A stretch of 6,604 nucleotides of DNA from an uncultured Streptomyces sp. (GTDB lineage Bacteria > Actinomycetota > Actinomycetes > Streptomycetales > Streptomycetaceae): assembly GCA_946480485.1 (NCBI GenBank), contig CAMLJW010000306.1:1-6604 (forward strand). The letters are read 5' to 3'. Positions 1 through 5,474 of this stretch are shown here, one piece after another. The number at the start of each line of letters is the position of its first letter. Position 1 is the first letter of the stretch. The translations under genes and the position numbers were made by a program. Below the pieces are notes generated by a model that worked only from the letters and a program-made list of their open reading frames with translations, was not told the origin of the DNA and did no database searches.

Positions 1-112
1 CGCCTTGCGATGCACCGCTGGCAGCCACCTTGCTCAAGGTACATAGCATCTGACCTGTGGAAACGGCCTGTCTCAGGCTCACTGCCCGGCACTGGACGGG
101 CCAGCAACCAAG

Positions 113-262
113 ATGCAGGCCACTCAGCAGTGTGGCGTGGTCGCCCCAGCCCTCTCCCAGCGCATCGGCCCCGTGGTCGTGACCGCCAACCTCGGCTCGG
201 CGAAACCCGCCGCAGCCGCCCGCCGGATGCGCCGCCAGGTTCTGGATCAGCCCTGGAGATGA
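113..262 (+). CDS. Possible small hypothetical protein (49 aa), doubtful
   Basis: An ATG-started frame of 49 codons ends at TGA 260-262. About 84 percent of its codons end in G or C, as expected for a real gene in this genome. The product begins MQATQQCG and ends with a basic stretch (AARRMRRQ) followed by VLDQPWR. There is no convincing Shine-Dalgarno sequence: the nearest purine run, GGACGGG at 94-100, is too far upstream. I recognise no domain, signal peptide or membrane segment. The same frame upstream (47-112) is open but has weaker third-position bias. It could be a genuine small gene, the tail end of a decayed gene, or chance in GC-rich DNA. The function is unknown. Confidence 0.22.
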   Translation: MQATQQCGVVAPALSQRIGPVVVTANLGSAKPAAAARRMRRQVLDQPWR

Positions 263-396
263 AGAATCTGCGATCACCTTGGTTGTCACAAAGCCGGGCA
301 ATGACTCGGTAGGGAATCACACAAGGTTGGGTCACGATGTGTCAAGAAGCGGCTATGTGAACGCGTATCGCCGGATTCAGACGTACGTTCCTCCCT
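263..396 (+). promoter_or_regulatory. Upstream region of the carbonic anhydrase gene, with a possible leaderless promoter
   Basis: GC content falls clearly here compared with the flanking coding DNA, as is usual for a promoter region. TACGTT at 384-389 fits the actinobacterial TANNNT minus-10 pattern and ends 7 bases before the GTG at 397, which would place the transcription start on or next to the start codon. No good minus-35 hexamer lies 16-19 bases upstream. A small palindrome, TTGTCACAA at 283-291, could be part of an operator, but no family is recognised. The assignment rests on position, base composition and one hexamer only. Confidence 0.3.
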
Positions 397-1167
397 GTGA
401 ATTCCGAACCCACACGTCACAGAGCTGTCAGCCTCACGTCGACCGCTGTCGCCGACGGGGCCGCTCCCGCTCGGCGTTCACTGATCCGCTCCGCAGTGAC
501 CGGCACCGCTCTGCTGGGTGCTGGTCTCGCCGTCGGCGTCCCCTCCGCTTCCGCTGCCACTGCGGGCAGCACGCGCCCCCGGCCGACCACGGCGCGGGAG
601 GCATTGCGGGAACTCGCGGCGGGCAACTTCCGCTGGCGTACGTATCGCGAGCGGCACCCCGACGAGAATGCGGCTGTCCGGCAGGCGCTGAAGTCGGGTC
701 AGAAACCCTTCGCCGTCCTGCTCGGATGCATCGACTCCCGCGTACCGCCGGAGCTGATCTTCGATCAGGGGCTCGGCGACCTGATGACGGTGCGCTCGGC
801 GGGTGAGGTTCTGGACGAGGCCGTGCTCGGCAGCATCGCCTACGGGGTGCTCGAACTGGACATACCGCTGATCATGGTGCTCGGGCACCAGTCGTGCGGC
901 GCCGTGACGGCGGCGGTCCGGGCGGACGAGTCGGGTGGCGGACTGCCCGCCCACATCCAGTACATAGCCGACCAGATCCGTCCGGCCATCGACCACAGTC
1001 GGGAGGGCGACGCCCGCGTCGACGCGACGATCAGCGCCAACGTCCGACTCGTCCGCTCGCGGCTCGCGGCGGAACCCGACCTCGCCGCCAGGGTGGCCAC
1101 GGGTGATCTGGCCATAGTCGGTGCGCGGTACGAAGTGACCAGCCAGCGGGTCCACCGGATCTCCTGA
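397..1167 (+). CDS. Beta-class carbonic anhydrase with a twin-arginine (Tat) signal peptide
   Basis: This encodes a 256-residue zinc enzyme of the beta-carbonic anhydrase family, which interconverts CO2 and bicarbonate. The zinc ligands are present in the usual order: Cys111 and Asp113 in CIDSR (with Arg115 forming the Asp-Arg pair), then His164 and Cys167 in GHQSCGAV. The segment RSAGEV at 133-138 stands where the family usually has an AGN motif. The N-terminus carries Arg26-Arg27 in ARRSLIR, a hydrophobic stretch at about 33-49 and an ASA cleavage site after Ala53. It should therefore be folded, loaded with zinc and exported by Tat, leaving a mature domain of about 203 residues outside the membrane. 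The start is the first in-frame start codon after TGA 358-360, and no later ATG or GTG precedes the signal peptide. It lacks a Shine-Dalgarno sequence, so leaderless translation is plausible. The next gene faces it tail to tail. The family call is near certain and the export call strong; the physiological role (CO2 or bicarbonate supply, or pH) is inferred. Confidence 0.93.
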   Translation: MNSEPTRHRAVSLTSTAVADGAAPARRSLIRSAVTGTALLGAGLAVGVPSASAATAGSTRPRPTTAREALRELAAGNFRWRTYRERHPDENAAVRQALKSGQKPFAVLLGCIDSRVPPELIFDQGLGDLMTVRSAGEVLDEAVLGSIAYGVLELDIPLIMVLGHQSCGAVTAAVRADESGGGLPAHIQYIADQIRPAIDHSREGDARVDATISANVRLVRSRLAAEPDLAARVATGDLAIVGARYEVTSQRVHRIS

Positions 1168-1213
1168 GCGCACGGGGCCCCGGTACCGGCCGGAACCTGA
1201 CAGCAGGGCCGGG

Positions 1214-1226
1214 GGCGGGACCCGCC
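1214..1226. terminator. Possible bidirectional hairpin terminator
   Basis: GGCGGG and CCCGCC flank a single A, giving a compact self-complementary element about 47 bp past the carbonic anhydrase stop. It could terminate both convergent genes. The stem is short (about 5 bp once a 3-base loop is allowed) and no T-tract follows on either strand, so support is weak. Confidence 0.2.
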
Positions 1227-1310
1227 GCGCCCGATCAGCCCGCCCGCCGGATGCGCGGTGATGCCACAGCGCTCCCGCCGCTGCGGGTCGACCTTGCGAC
1301 CATGACGGCG

Positions 1311-1363
1311 AACGTCGCACAGGCCAACGTCGCACACGTAAACGTCGCACAGGTAAACGTCGG
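1311..1363. repeat. 15-bp tandem direct repeat, 3.5 copies
   Basis: Three consecutive 15-bp units start at 1311, 1326 and 1341, each opening with AACGTCGCACA or a one-base variant (AACGTCGCACAGGCC, AACGTCGCACACGTA, AACGTCGCACAGGTA). A partial fourth unit, AACGTCGG, starts at 1356. The head of the unit is invariant over 10 bases and the 5-base tail varies. The period is a multiple of three, so one plus-strand frame reads NVAQA-NVAHV-NVAQV-NVG, loosely like a pentapeptide repeat. That frame has no ribosome binding site and ends in poly-Cys opposite a poly-Gln run, so I do not call a gene. It may be a protein-binding array, an expansion by slippage or a relic of coding sequence. Confidence 0.85.
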
Positions 1364-1396
1364 CCCACAGGCGTGGCAGAAGACCCTGCGGGGAGC

Positions 1397-2983
1397 CTAC
1401 GAAGCGCTGCGGCGCGGCCACGCGGTGCCGCTGGACATGGCGCCGGTCGCCGGCCAGCCCTTGGCCTGGGGCATCGGCTGCGGTCCCGGGGGGGCCGCGG
1501 GAGGCATCCCGCCTTGTTGTTGCTGCTGTGCCTGAGCGGCCATCGGCGTCTGCCAGGGTTGCCCCTGTGCCACGGGGCTGGGCCCGGGTTGCGTCCGGCC
1601 CCGTACCATGGCGGCGGTCGGGCCTGGTTGCTGCCGGCCTCTTTGCGCCGCGGCATACATTCCGGGTCGCTGCTGGTTCTGGGCCATGGGGGCCACCCCG
1701 GGCTGCTGCTGGCCCTGCGCCATGGTGGGCGGGCCCGGCTGCTGCCAACCCTGGGCCATGGCCGCCCCGCCCGGCATTCCCGCTCCGTTGGTCGCGCCGA
1801 CAAGTCGGTCCACGGCCGCCGTACCCGAACTGTAGGTGTTTCCTCCGCCCATCTCGGGCACGGCGGCTCCCCTCCTGGCCCCGTAAAGCACCGACTCCAG
1901 GCCGGACACCAGGCGACGCACGTCCTCCTGGGGCCGGACCACGAGTCGCAGGAAGCGACTGGACGAGCCGATCTTGTTGCCGCACTCGCGTATCAGGATC
2001 CCGTGCTCGGCGAGCAGTCGATCCCGGACCACGGTGCCTTCGGCGCCCACGGGGAGGCGCACGAAGAGGAAGTTGCCCTGCGACGGATACACCGTCAGTT
2101 CGGGCAGTTGGGAGAGCTGGCGGGCCATGTCCAACCGATCGCGGTGGATCTGGTGCAGGCTCTCCACGTACTCGGTGCCGTGGTCCCGGAGCATGAACAC
2201 CACGCTCTCCGCGAAGGAGTTGAGGTTCAACTTGGGCAGCATGGAGCGGATCTTGCCCGCCAGGCTCGGGTTGGCCACGAGATAGCCGAAGCGCACGCCG
2301 TGCAGCCCGAAGTTGTTGCCGAGGCTGCGCAGCACGATCACGTTGGGGCGCATCACCGCGTCCTCGACGACGCTCGGGTCGGCCTCCGCGTCGGCGAACT
2401 CCAGGTACGACTCGTCGATGATGATCAGATCCAGATCGGCGAGGGCGTCGCAGAAGGCGTTGATCGTCTGGCGGGGTAGAAAGCCGCCGTCGGGGTTGTT
2501 CGGGTTGCAGATGACGGCGACCCGGGTGCCCCGGGAACGGATGAACTGGATGTACCGGGTCGGGTCGAGAACGAAGCCGCTGCTCTCCAGGAGCGGGAAC
2601 ATGTCGACGCGCTTGCCGGTCTCCATCGGCTGATCGGTCCACCGGCCGAAGGTGGGGACGGGGATGGCGAGGGACTCGCGGACCAGCAAGTGGTCGATCC
2701 AGGTCATGAGTTCGGTGGATCCGTTGCCCATCGCGACACACTGCGGGGGCAGTTGGAACAGGTTGCACAGCTCACCGGTGATGGTGTCGGCGCTGCTCGG
2801 GTAGTACCTGATGATGTCGGGCAGCCGGTTCGCCAGCTCGTCGAACATCGCCGGGGTGGGGAAGTACGGATTGCTCGGGAAGCAGAAGTCCAGCGGACGA
2901 GCCCCCCCGCTTTCGCGTGCCAGTGTGGCCATCGACGGGCTGTGCGCGCCGCTGCGGAAAAGCGAGGTGACATCGTCGGCCAT
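1397..2983 (-). CDS. Class I/II (HisC/CobD-like) PLP aminotransferase homologue lacking the catalytic lysine, with a Q/P/G-rich repeat tail
   Basis: The product is 528 residues. Residues 1 to about 368 are a fold-type-I PLP domain related to histidinol-phosphate aminotransferase and threonine-phosphate decarboxylase: GNGSTE at 86-91 (cofactor phosphate loop), NPNNPDG at 160-166 (Asn163 near PLP), IIIDESY with Asp190 and Tyr193, GLHGVRFGY with Arg231, NFLFVRLP at 304-311, and Arg346 in FLRLVV (substrate carboxylate). The lysine that should form the Schiff base, two residues before FGL, is Asn223 (AAC, 2315-2317). Residues 369-528 are an added low-complexity tail rich in Q, P, G, M and A, with about 25 Gln, a 12-residue repeat and a run of five Gln. 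HisC proteins usually end near 350-370 residues. I chose ATG 2983 because GGAGGG (2992-2987) precedes it; an ATG at 3040 has no ribosome binding site. It lies on the same strand as galM, 125 bp downstream. The fold is sure. Substrate and catalytic competence are unknown: if Asn223 is real, the protein may be a binding or structural relative. Confidence 0.9.
   Translation of the reverse strand: MADDVTSLFRSGAHSPSMATLARESGGARPLDFCFPSNPYFPTPAMFDELANRLPDIIRYYPSSADTITGELCNLFQLPPQCVAMGNGSTELMTWIDHLLVRESLAIPVPTFGRWTDQPMETGKRVDMFPLLESSGFVLDPTRYIQFIRSRGTRVAVICNPNNPDGGFLPRQTINAFCDALADLDLIIIDESYLEFADAEADPSVVEDAVMRPNVIVLRSLGNNFGLHGVRFGYLVANPSLAGKIRSMLPKLNLNSFAESVVFMLRDHGTEYVESLHQIHRDRLDMARQLSQLPELTVYPSQGNFLFVRLPVGAEGTVVRDRLLAEHGILIRECGNKIGSSSRFLRLVVRPQEDVRRLVSGLESVLYGARRGAAVPEMGGGNTYSSGTAAVDRLVGATNGAGMPGGAAMAQGWQQPGPPTMAQGQQQPGVAPMAQNQQRPGMYAAAQRGRQQPGPTAAMVRGRTQPGPSPVAQGQPWQTPMAAQAQQQQQGGMPPAAPPGPQPMPQAKGWPATGAMSSGTAWPRRSAS
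1544..1759 (-). repeat. Coding tandem repeat of about 36 bp (12 residues) in the aminotransferase-like tail
   Basis: The tail repeats the pattern M-A-Q-G-x-Q-Q-P-G-x-x-x. Units begin at codons whose first bases are 1759, 1723 and 1687, exactly 36 bp apart (MAQGWQQPGPPT, MAQGQQQPGVAP, MAQNQQRPGMYA). More diverged units follow from 1651 (AAQRGRQQPG), 1609 (MVRGRTQPGPSP) and 1573 (VAQGQPWQTP). A Q-rich stretch, AAQAQQQQQG, lies just beyond. In-register identity at both DNA and protein level points to duplication of a 36-bp unit followed by drift. The segment is probably disordered. Confidence 0.85.
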
Positions 2984-3108
2984 GGACCCTCCGTCCGTGG
3001 GGGGCGGACCGCGGTGGGGTACAGCGGGCCGCCCCTTCATACGTACGGAAATGTGTCTGGGTTCAACCAGCGTAAGAAATCAGGACATTGAGGTCCCCCA
3101 GTAGGTTT
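2984..3108 (-). promoter_or_regulatory. Leader of the aminotransferase-like gene, between it and galM
   Basis: This 125-bp gap on the minus strand carries a strong ribosome binding site, GGAGGG (2992-2987), 3 bases before ATG 2983. Farther up, TTGAAC (3066-3061) could be a minus-35 element, but the only minus-10-like hexamer, TATGAA, would sit 19 bases away and is a poor match. A small inverted repeat (GTCCG 2993-2997 and CGGAC 3005-3009, loop of 7) lies just upstream of the ribosome binding site and could affect its access. Whether the gene has its own promoter or is read through from galM cannot be decided from this. Confidence 0.3.
3082..3097 (-). terminator. Weak hairpin after galM, possible terminator
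   Basis: On the minus strand, 12 bases past the galM stop, GGGAC (3097-3093) can pair with GTCCT (3086-3082) around the loop CTCAAT, one pair being G-U. A loosely T-rich stretch, GATTTCTT, follows. The stem is only 5 bp, so this is at best a leaky terminator separating galM from the aminotransferase-like gene. Confidence 0.2.
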
Positions 3109-4155
3109 TCAGGCGCCGAAGGAGTGGATCGTCGTCGAGCGGTACGTCTGACCCGGCCGGAGCACGGTGGACGGGAACGCCGGCTGGTTCGGCGAGTCCG
3201 GGAAATGCTGGGTCTCCAGGCACAGCGCGTCGCCCTGGCGGTAGATGTGGCCGCCGGTGCCGACGAGCGTGCCGTCGAGGAAGTTCCCGGAGTAGAACTG
3301 CACCCCCGGCTCGGTCGTCGAGATCTTCAGCGTACGGTCGGACGACGGGTCCCGCAGTGTCGCGATGTGCTCGGGCTCAGGGGTGACGCCCTTGTCCAGG
3401 ACCCAGTTGTGGTCGAAACCCTTGGCGTGCAGGAGCTGCTGGTTCGCCTCCCTGATGTTCTCGCCGACGGGCTTCGTACGGCGGAAGTCGAAGGGGGTGC
3501 CGGCTACCTCGGCCGGCTCCCCGGTGGGGATCAGGCCCGAGTCGACCGGGGTGTAGCGGGACGCGGCGATCGTCAGCTCGTGGTCGTGGACCGTGCCGCT
3601 GCCCTCGCCCGCGAGGTTCCAGTACACATGGTTGGTGAGGTTGACGACCGTGGTCCTGTCGGTGGTGGCCTCGTAGTCGATGCGCCAGTCGCCGTGCCGG
3701 GTGAGGGTGTACGTGACCTTCGTCCGCAGCGTTCCGGGATAGCCCATCTCGCCGTCGACGCTGGTGCAGCGCAGGACCAGACCGACGTCCGAGCCGGAAG
3801 TGAGGGGCTCGACGTCCCACACACGCTTGTCGAGGCCCTCGGCCCCGCCGTGCAGGCTGTTCCCGCCGTCGTTGACGTTCACCTGGTACGCCGTGCCGTC
3901 CAGCGTGAATGCGCCGTTGGCCAGGCGGTTCCCGTACCGGCCGATGAGGGCGCCGAAGTACGGGCTGGAGGCGACGTAGTCCTCGATGCCGGCGAAGCCC
4001 AGGGAAACGTTCGCGTACCGGCCGTGCCGGTCCGGGATCTCCAGGGACTGCACGATCCCGCCGTACGACAGGACCTTCAGCCGCGTGCCGCCGTTCTCCA
4101 GCGACCAGCGGTGGATCTCCGTCCCGTCGGCGAGCTTGCCGAAGAGCTCCTTCAC
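3109..4155 (-). CDS. galM: Aldose 1-epimerase (mutarotase)
   Basis: This encodes a cytoplasmic enzyme of 348 residues, a normal length for GalM, that interconverts the alpha and beta anomers of aldoses such as galactose, glucose or xylose. Family marks run through the protein: IGRYGNRLANG at 71-81, NSLHGG at 99-104 with His102, LTNHVYWNL at 173-181 with His176 as the expected catalytic acid, GFDHNW at 246-251 with Asp248, and LCLETQHFPDSPN at 311-323 with Glu314 as the expected base. No signal peptide is seen. The GTG start is chosen because AGGAGG (4170-4165) lies 9 bases upstream. An in-frame ATG at 4188 has no ribosome binding site and falls right beside a hairpin. The gene follows the sugar permease by 74 bp on the same strand, so it probably processes the sugar that this transporter imports. 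The family is certain; the preferred sugar is not visible from the sequence. Confidence 0.96.
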   Translation of the reverse strand: MKELFGKLADGTEIHRWSLENGGTRLKVLSYGGIVQSLEIPDRHGRYANVSLGFAGIEDYVASSPYFGALIGRYGNRLANGAFTLDGTAYQVNVNDGGNSLHGGAEGLDKRVWDVEPLTSGSDVGLVLRCTSVDGEMGYPGTLRTKVTYTLTRHGDWRIDYEATTDRTTVVNLTNHVYWNLAGEGSGTVHDHELTIAASRYTPVDSGLIPTGEPAEVAGTPFDFRRTKPVGENIREANQQLLHAKGFDHNWVLDKGVTPEPEHIATLRDPSSDRTLKISTTEPGVQFYSGNFLDGTLVGTGGHIYRQGDALCLETQHFPDSPNQPAFPSTVLRPGQTYRSTTIHSFGA

Positions 4156-4164
4156 GGGTTCCTG

Positions 4165-4170
4165 CCTCCT
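4165..4170 (-). promoter_or_regulatory. Ribosome binding site that fixes the galM start
   Basis: The minus strand reads AGGAGG here, a perfect Shine-Dalgarno core, with 9 bases before the GTG at 4155. It favours that GTG over the in-frame ATG 33 bases upstream. Confidence 0.85.
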
Positions 4171-4191
4171 GCTTCCGTGGGCGGACATGGT

Positions 4192-4217
4192 TACGGGGGC
4201 CCTGGCGGGCCCCCGTA
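4192..4217 (-). terminator. Perfect 11-bp hairpin between the permease gene and galM
   Basis: TACGGGGGCCC (4192-4202) and GGGCCCCCGTA (4207-4217) are exact complements around a 4-base loop, 12 bases past the permease stop. On the minus-strand mRNA this is a very stable stem with nine G-C pairs. No T-tract follows; the next bases are ACCATG. It could be a T-tract-less terminator or attenuator that lowers galM expression, or a 3' block that protects the transporter mRNA from exonucleases. The structure is certain; the role is inferred. Confidence 0.6.
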
Positions 4218-4229
4218 TGGAAATGAGGG

Positions 4230-5474
4230 CTACGAACCGGCCTTGCGCTTGTTCCACACGTCGAAACCGACCGCCGCGAGCAGCACCAGGCCCTTGATGA
4301 CCTGCTGCCAGTCGGTGCCGACGCCGACGAGGTTCATGCCGTTGTTCAACACGCCCAGGACCAGGCCGCCGATGATGGCGCCGAGGACCGTGCCGACGCC
4401 GCCGCTCATCGACGCTCCGCCGATGAACGAGGCGGCGATCGCCTCGAGTTCGAAGTTGAGGCCGGCCTTGGGCGAGGCCGCGTTGAAGCGGGCCGCGAAG
4501 ACCAGACCCGCCAGGGCCGCCATCATGCCCATGTTCAGGAAGACCAGGAAGGTGACCTTCTTGTCCTTCACACCGGACAGCTTGGCCGCGGGCAGGTTGC
4601 CGCCGATCGCGTACACATGACGGCCGATGACGGCATTGCGCATCAGGTAGCCGAAGCCGACGACCAGCACGCCGAGGATCAGCAGCACCACCGGGGCGCC
4701 CTTGTAGCTGGCGAGCAGCATCGTGACGGTGAGGATGGCGGCCACCAGCGCGACGAGCTTGAGCGCGAACAGCCTCAGGGGCGGCACCTCGAGCAGGAAC
4801 TCCTGCTGCCGCCTGCGGTCGCGGATCTCCTGGAGCACCACGAAGGCGATCAGGCCGAAGCCGAGCAGCAGGGTGAGGTTGTGGTAGTTGGTCTCCGGGC
4901 CGACCTCGGGCAGGAAGCCGTTGGCGACCTTCTGCAGCCCGTCGGGGAACGGGCCGAGCGTCTGGCCCTTCAGGAAGATCTCCGTCAGACCGCGGAAGAG
5001 CAGCATTCCCGCGAGGGTGACGATGAACGAGGGGATTCCGAGATACGCGATGAACAAGCCCTGCAACGAGCCCGCGGCCGCGCCCAGCAACAGGCACAGA
5101 ACCACTGCCAGTGGCCAGGCGATGTCGTGGTTGACCATCAGGACCGCGGCGATCGAGCCGACGAACGCGGTGAGCGATCCGACCGACAGGTCGATGTGGC
5201 CCGCGATGATGACCAGCATCATGCCGATGGCGAGGATCAGGATGTAGCTGTTCTGCAGTACCAGGTTGGAGACGTTGCGAGGCAGGATCAGGTCGCCGTC
5301 GGTCCACACGGCGAACAGCGCCACGATCAGGCCGAGCGCGAGCAGCATGCCGTACTGCCGCATGTTGCGGCGCAGGCCCTGAAGCATCAGCTTCAGCAGA
5401 CCGTCGTCCGTGGCCGCTCCGCTGGTGCCGCGCGGGGCGCCCGCCGGGGTCTTGGCGGTCACATCCGTGCTCAT
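4230..5474 (-). CDS. mmsB: Monosaccharide ABC transporter permease (MmsB/XylH/GguB type)
   Basis: This encodes a 414-residue inner-membrane subunit of a carbohydrate-uptake (CUT2-type) ABC transporter, where one gene gives both halves of the pore. A soluble N-terminus of about 40 residues is followed by roughly ten hydrophobic segments (about 42-57, 72-91, 98-114, 119-135, 138-160, 200-215, 236-256, 260-276, 307-328, 358-378, 391-406). Family landmarks are [11 protein letters not shown] at 91-101, [10 protein letters not shown] at 284-293 followed by AAKLSGV, the glycine-rich [13 protein letters not shown] at 351-363, and the ending [24 protein letters not shown] charged loop, IRDRRRQQE at 217-225, is typical of this longer permease subgroup. 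The start overlaps the stop of the ATPase gene (ATGA, 5474-5471) and has AGAGG at 5486-5482, 7 bases upstream. Streptomyces homologues sit in xylose-type xylFGH operons; the true substrate could be xylose, glucose, galactose or arabinose. Confidence 0.93.
   Translation of the reverse strand: MSTDVTAKTPAGAPRGTSGAATDDGLLKLMLQGLRRNMRQYGMLLALGLIVALFAVWTDGDLILPRNVSNLVLQNSYILILAIGMMLVIIAGHIDLSVGSLTAFVGSIAAVLMVNHDIAWPLAVVLCLLLGAAAGSLQGLFIAYLGIPSFIVTLAGMLLFRGLTEIFLKGQTLGPFPDGLQKVANGFLPEVGPETNYHNLTLLLGFGLIAFVVLQEIRDRRRQQEFLLEVPPLRLFALKLVALVAAILTVTMLLASYKGAPVVLLILGVLVVGFGYLMRNAVIGRHVYAIGGNLPAAKLSGVKDKKVTFLVFLNMGMMAALAGLVFAARFNAASPKAGLNFELEAIAASFIGGASMSGGVGTVLGAIIGGLVLGVLNNGMNLVGVGTDWQQVIKGLVLLAAVGFDVWNKRKAGS

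Larger units (their letters stand above)
1168..1396. other. Gap between convergent genes, with GC-rich hairpins
   Basis: This gap separates the stop of the carbonic anhydrase gene from the stop of the aminotransferase-like gene. It holds a perfect palindrome, CCGGTACCGG (1180-1189), next to GGGGCCCC (1174-1181), and an inverted repeat, GGCGGG-A-CCCGCC (1214-1226), that can fold as a 5-bp stem with a 3-base loop. Any of these could end transcription from either side, but none has a T-tract. The minus strand of 1221-1245 also has four G3 runs separated by loops of 1, 6 and 6 bases, which fits the G-quadruplex pattern. The right part contains the 15-bp tandem repeat listed separately. No convincing gene is seen here. 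Confidence 0.4.

Noticed and set aside
310..340. Sigma-factor promoter pairs such as TTGTCA with TAGGGA, or GGAAT with CGAT, upstream of the carbonic anhydrase
   Set aside because: Spacers of about 21 bases or poor hexamers; no pair matches a known consensus well enough.
1221..1245. G-quadruplex pattern on the minus strand (G3 runs with loops of 1, 6 and 6)
   Set aside because: It fits the pattern but is common by chance in DNA this GC-rich, and its position after a stop codon suggests no specific role.
1251..1535. Plus-strand 94-residue frame with NVAQA-type pentapeptide units
   Set aside because: No ribosome binding site, only 3.5 units, and its poly-Cys end is simply the complement of the poly-Gln codons of the opposite gene. 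The repeat itself is kept as a finding.
478..1803. Minus-strand 441-residue open frame
   Set aside because: It overlaps two well-supported genes and is Arg/Pro/Gly-rich with no motif. It is a composition artefact.
1373..2479. Plus-strand 368-residue open frame opposite the aminotransferase-like gene
   Set aside because: Its His/Gly/Leu-rich part is the complement of the Q/P/G repeats, and there is no ribosome binding site or domain.
840..2768. Minus-strand 642-residue open frame
   Set aside because: It runs antisense through the carbonic anhydrase and out of frame through the aminotransferase-like gene. It is Arg/Pro-rich with no domain, as expected of shadow frames in very GC-rich DNA.
3088..4620. 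Plus-strand 510-residue open frame opposite galM and the permease gene
   Set aside because: It is antisense to a clear GalM and permease. Val/Arg/Ala-rich with no recognised motif.
4156..5307. N-terminal extension of galM back through the permease gene, as a fusion protein
   Set aside because: The frame happens to stay open, but the permease is clearly coded in another frame and galM has its own AGGAGG and GTG start.
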